16,462 nt of DNA from CAZZCP01 sp964653235 (GTDB taxonomy: Bacteria > Bdellovibrionota > Bdellovibrionia > Bdellovibrionales > UBA840): contig CAZZCP010000063.1 of assembly GCA_964653235.1 (NCBI GenBank), positions 1-16,462 of the forward strand, written 5' to 3'. The position numbers and the translations under genes were made by a program. Below, piece after piece: positions 15,203 through 16,462 of the stretch. The notes under the pieces were generated by a model, which saw only the letters and a program-made list of their open reading frames with translations, was not told the origin of the DNA and did not search any database. How positions within the stretch are numbered: the first letter of the stretch is position 1; each line of letters starts with the position of its first letter.

Positions 15203-15330
15203 GGGGAGGAAGGAATCCTCTAGCCCCGAGCAAAGTGAGTGTGGGCGTGCAGTAAGTGACTGTATAGCTCTGACTCGTAAAATAATGTTTCCTGCAACCG
15301 GATGGGTGTGCCTGATAGGGCATGCCATCC
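15203..15330 (+). other. Structured spacer downstream of the first flagellin: possible 3'UTR or small RNA
   Basis: The 457-bp spacer 15161-15617 has no gene but much structure. GAGGA/TCCTC inside GGG/CCC arms forms a hairpin at 15203-15227. CAGT/ACTG and GAGC/GCTC arms lie at about 15228-15280. A strong hairpin GGATGG...CCATCC with inner TGTGCC/GGCATG pairing spans 15300-15330 with loop TGATAG. A terminator-like hairpin follows at 15358-15386. I could not match it to a known riboswitch or RNA family. It may be the 3'UTR of the flagellin mRNA or an independent RNA. Confidence 0.4.
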
Positions 15331-15357
15331 ACCTAAAAAAAGCGGGTCACAAAAAAT

Positions 15358-15386
15358 GCAGAAGTAAAAAGCTTCTTGCTATTTTT
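15358..15386 (+). terminator. Rho-independent terminator after first flagellin and structured spacer
   Basis: GCAGAAG at 15358-15364 pairs with CTTCTTGC at 15372-15379 (one bulged T), followed by TATTTTTCTCTTTCTTTT. It would end transcripts coming from the first flagellin or the structured spacer and insulate the second flagellin. Confidence 0.6.
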
Positions 15387-15449
15387 CTCTTTCTTTTGTT
15401 CCTACTTAAAATTTTATATTTTTCTGGACTCTAGGAAATTCTTTCCGTT

Positions 15450-15457
15450 GTCGATCA
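15450..15457 (+). promoter_or_regulatory. Sigma-28-like -10 upstream of second flagellin
   Basis: GTCGATCA resembles the -10 proposed for the first flagellin (GTCGATGA). At a 15-bp spacing the -35 would be CTAG, not TAAA, so support is poor. It lies downstream of the terminator, about 160 bp before the coding start. Confidence 0.25.
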
Positions 15458-15532
15458 GTATAGCGAGAGCAATGTATGGCTTTCAGTAAAGCACTTGCAA
15501 ACTATCAATGGGTGAGAGTGATGTGAGAGCTT

Positions 15533-15561
15533 TATAATCCAAAGTTACACGATGTAACTTT
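15533..15561 (+). promoter_or_regulatory. TATAAT box adjoining a perfect 8-bp dyad in the second flagellin leader
   Basis: TATAAT at 15533-15538 is followed after 2 bp by AAAGTTAC-ACGAT-GTAACTTT at 15541-15561, a perfect 8-bp inverted repeat with a 5-nt loop. The dyad would cover the start point if TATAAT is a real -10, as an operator would. It could otherwise fold as a 5' stem-loop that stabilises the mRNA. There is no good -35 at 17 bp. Confidence 0.4.
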
Positions 15562-15585
15562 AAGCCAATTGGGATGGCTACAAAT

Positions 15586-15617
15586 CAAGGAGGATTTGCG
15601 ATGCAAGGAGGATAATC
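15586..15617 (+). promoter_or_regulatory. Double SD with a four-residue mini-ORF before the second flagellin
   Basis: CAAGGAGGAT occurs at 15586-15595 and 15604-15613. The first is correctly spaced from an ATG at 15601, which opens ATG CAA GGA GGA TAA, a MQGG peptide. The GGA GGA codons are themselves the second SD, which serves the flagellin ATG at 15618. Ribosomes on the mini-ORF would cover the flagellin SD, and termination at TAA would leave them 3 nt from the flagellin start. The arrangement suggests translational coupling or control. Confidence 0.55.
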
Positions 15618-16451
15618 ATGGGATTGAGAATTAGAACGAACGTAGCTTCGGTCAATGCCCAAAGAAATCTAAAGTCATCGGGACGCTTGATGGACAAATC
15701 CCTAGCTCGATTGAGCTCAGGATTTCGAATCAACCAAGCAGCAGATGATGCAGCCGGTTTGGCAATCAGTGAAAACCTTAGAGGACAAATTCGCGGATTG
15801 GGTCAAGCCAACAGAAACGCACAAGATGGAATTTCGCTTGTGCAGGTAGCAGAAGGTGGTCTCAACGAGATTTCAACGATGTTAATTCGTTTAAGAGAGC
15901 TCGCGATTCAGTCTGCTTCAGACACAATTGGAGATACAGAACGCAAGTTTATTGATGTTGAGTATCAACAATTGAAGTCAGAGATTCAAAGGGTTTCAGA
16001 GGTAACTGTATTTAACGGTCGTGACCTCTTAAATGGAACCGGAGGAATCATGGACATCCAAATTGGATTGAACAATGATCCCTTCAAAGACAGAATCTCT
16101 TTCAATACTGCGGCTGCAAATTCAACTTTAGAAGCATTGGGTATTGTGGCAGAAACCGTCGGCACAAAAGTAGGAGCACAAACGAGTATTCAGCGTGTTG
16201 ATGATGCCATTGTTTCTGTAAATGCAATGAGAGCGAATTTTGGTGCACTTCAAAATAGATTAACTTCAACCATGACGAATTTAGATATTTATCATGAGAA
16301 CTTAAGTGCAGCGAATTCGAGAATCAGAGATACCGATATTGCCAAAGAAACTGCAGAGCTCACTCGCTCGCAAGTACTAAGACAATCAGGTATGGCGGTT
16401 CTAAAACAAGCCAATCAAGTATCGAATATGGCTTTGACTCTACTGCAATAA
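15618..16451 (+). CDS. fliC: Flagellin, paralogue 2
   Basis: The 277-residue flagellin closely parallels the preceding one: MGLRIRTNVASVNAQRNL, RLSSGFRINQAADDAAGLAISENLRGQ, NAQDGISLVQVAEGGLNE, and C-terminal ENLSAANSRIRDTDIAKETAELTRSQVL ending NMALTLLQ. It lacks the RTFQG tail of its neighbour. Both D0/D1 ends are intact and the central region is minimal, so it should assemble. AAGGAGG at 15605-15611 precedes the ATG. Tandem paralogues suggest a filament built from several flagellins, as known in Bdellovibrio. The arrangement of terminator, own leader and double SD implies regulation separate from the first gene. Confidence 0.95.
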   Translation: MGLRIRTNVASVNAQRNLKSSGRLMDKSLARLSSGFRINQAADDAAGLAISENLRGQIRGLGQANRNAQDGISLVQVAEGGLNEISTMLIRLRELAIQSASDTIGDTERKFIDVEYQQLKSEIQRVSEVTVFNGRDLLNGTGGIMDIQIGLNNDPFKDRISFNTAAANSTLEALGIVAETVGTKVGAQTSIQRVDDAIVSVNAMRANFGALQNRLTSTMTNLDIYHENLSAANSRIRDTDIAKETAELTRSQVLRQSGMAVLKQANQVSNMALTLLQ

Positions 16452-16462
16452 AATCAATGGAG

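Noticed and set aside
15190..15345. Cyclic-di-GMP (GEMM) riboswitch or 6S RNA in the flagellin spacer
   Set aside because: The conserved GEMM core segments and the 6S central bubble layout were not found by eye; only generic hairpins can be supported.
1..16462. CRISPR array, tRNA, rRNA or prophage genes
   Set aside because: No regularly spaced repeats, cloverleaf-like segments, rRNA stretches or phage structural genes were seen.

Overview
The window most resembles a predatory or related member of the Bdellovibrionota. This rests on three things: flagellins that begin MGLRI.TNV and have no variable central domain, lipoproteins with the signal ending FQNC/YQNC that I associate with that group, and moderate-to-low GC. 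No rRNA or marker gene confirms it, so the assignment is an inference.

Layout. (1) 1-422, minus: 5' part of an HD-domain phosphohydrolase that runs off the left edge. (2) 423-750: divergent intergenic region holding a 179-bp palindrome-ended element (copy A), flanked by a 9-bp direct repeat. (3) 751-2036, plus: thyA-folA, an overlapping pair for thymidylate synthesis and folate recycling. (4) 2136-6150, plus: three lipoprotein genes in tight succession. The first carries calcium-loop (thrombospondin type 3-like) repeats, the second a VWA domain with an intact MIDAS plus the same repeats, the third a PKD-like domain. (5) 6147-10212, minus: a three-gene tripartite exporter in the order ABC permease/NBD, HlyD-type adaptor, TolC-type channel. 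The genes overlap by 4 bp each. The ABC protein has lost every recognisable ATP-binding motif. This block converges on the lipoprotein block with a 4-bp overlap of stop codons. (6) 10213-10734: divergent intergenic region with copy B of the palindrome-ended element and a sigma-28-like promoter. (7) 10735-14162, plus: one very long secreted-protein gene of unknown function, broken by a frame offset at a T8 tract and by two in-frame TAG codons. (8) 14312-16451, plus: two flagellin paralogues separated by a 457-bp spacer with strong hairpins, a terminator and an unusual double-SD leader encoding a four-residue mini-ORF.

How the parts relate. thyA and folA act together: the ThyA reaction makes dihydrofolate, which FolA reduces. 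The three lipoproteins probably sit on the same membrane surface and may bind calcium. The ABC-HlyD-TolC set should form an envelope-spanning conduit, but the ABC subunit as read should not hydrolyse ATP. The broken giant gene has a sigma-28-like promoter and sits just upstream of the flagellins, so it may have belonged to the flagellar or motile-phase regulon. TAG is the normal final stop of folA and of the VWA gene here, so the internal TAGs do not indicate a genome-wide altered code.
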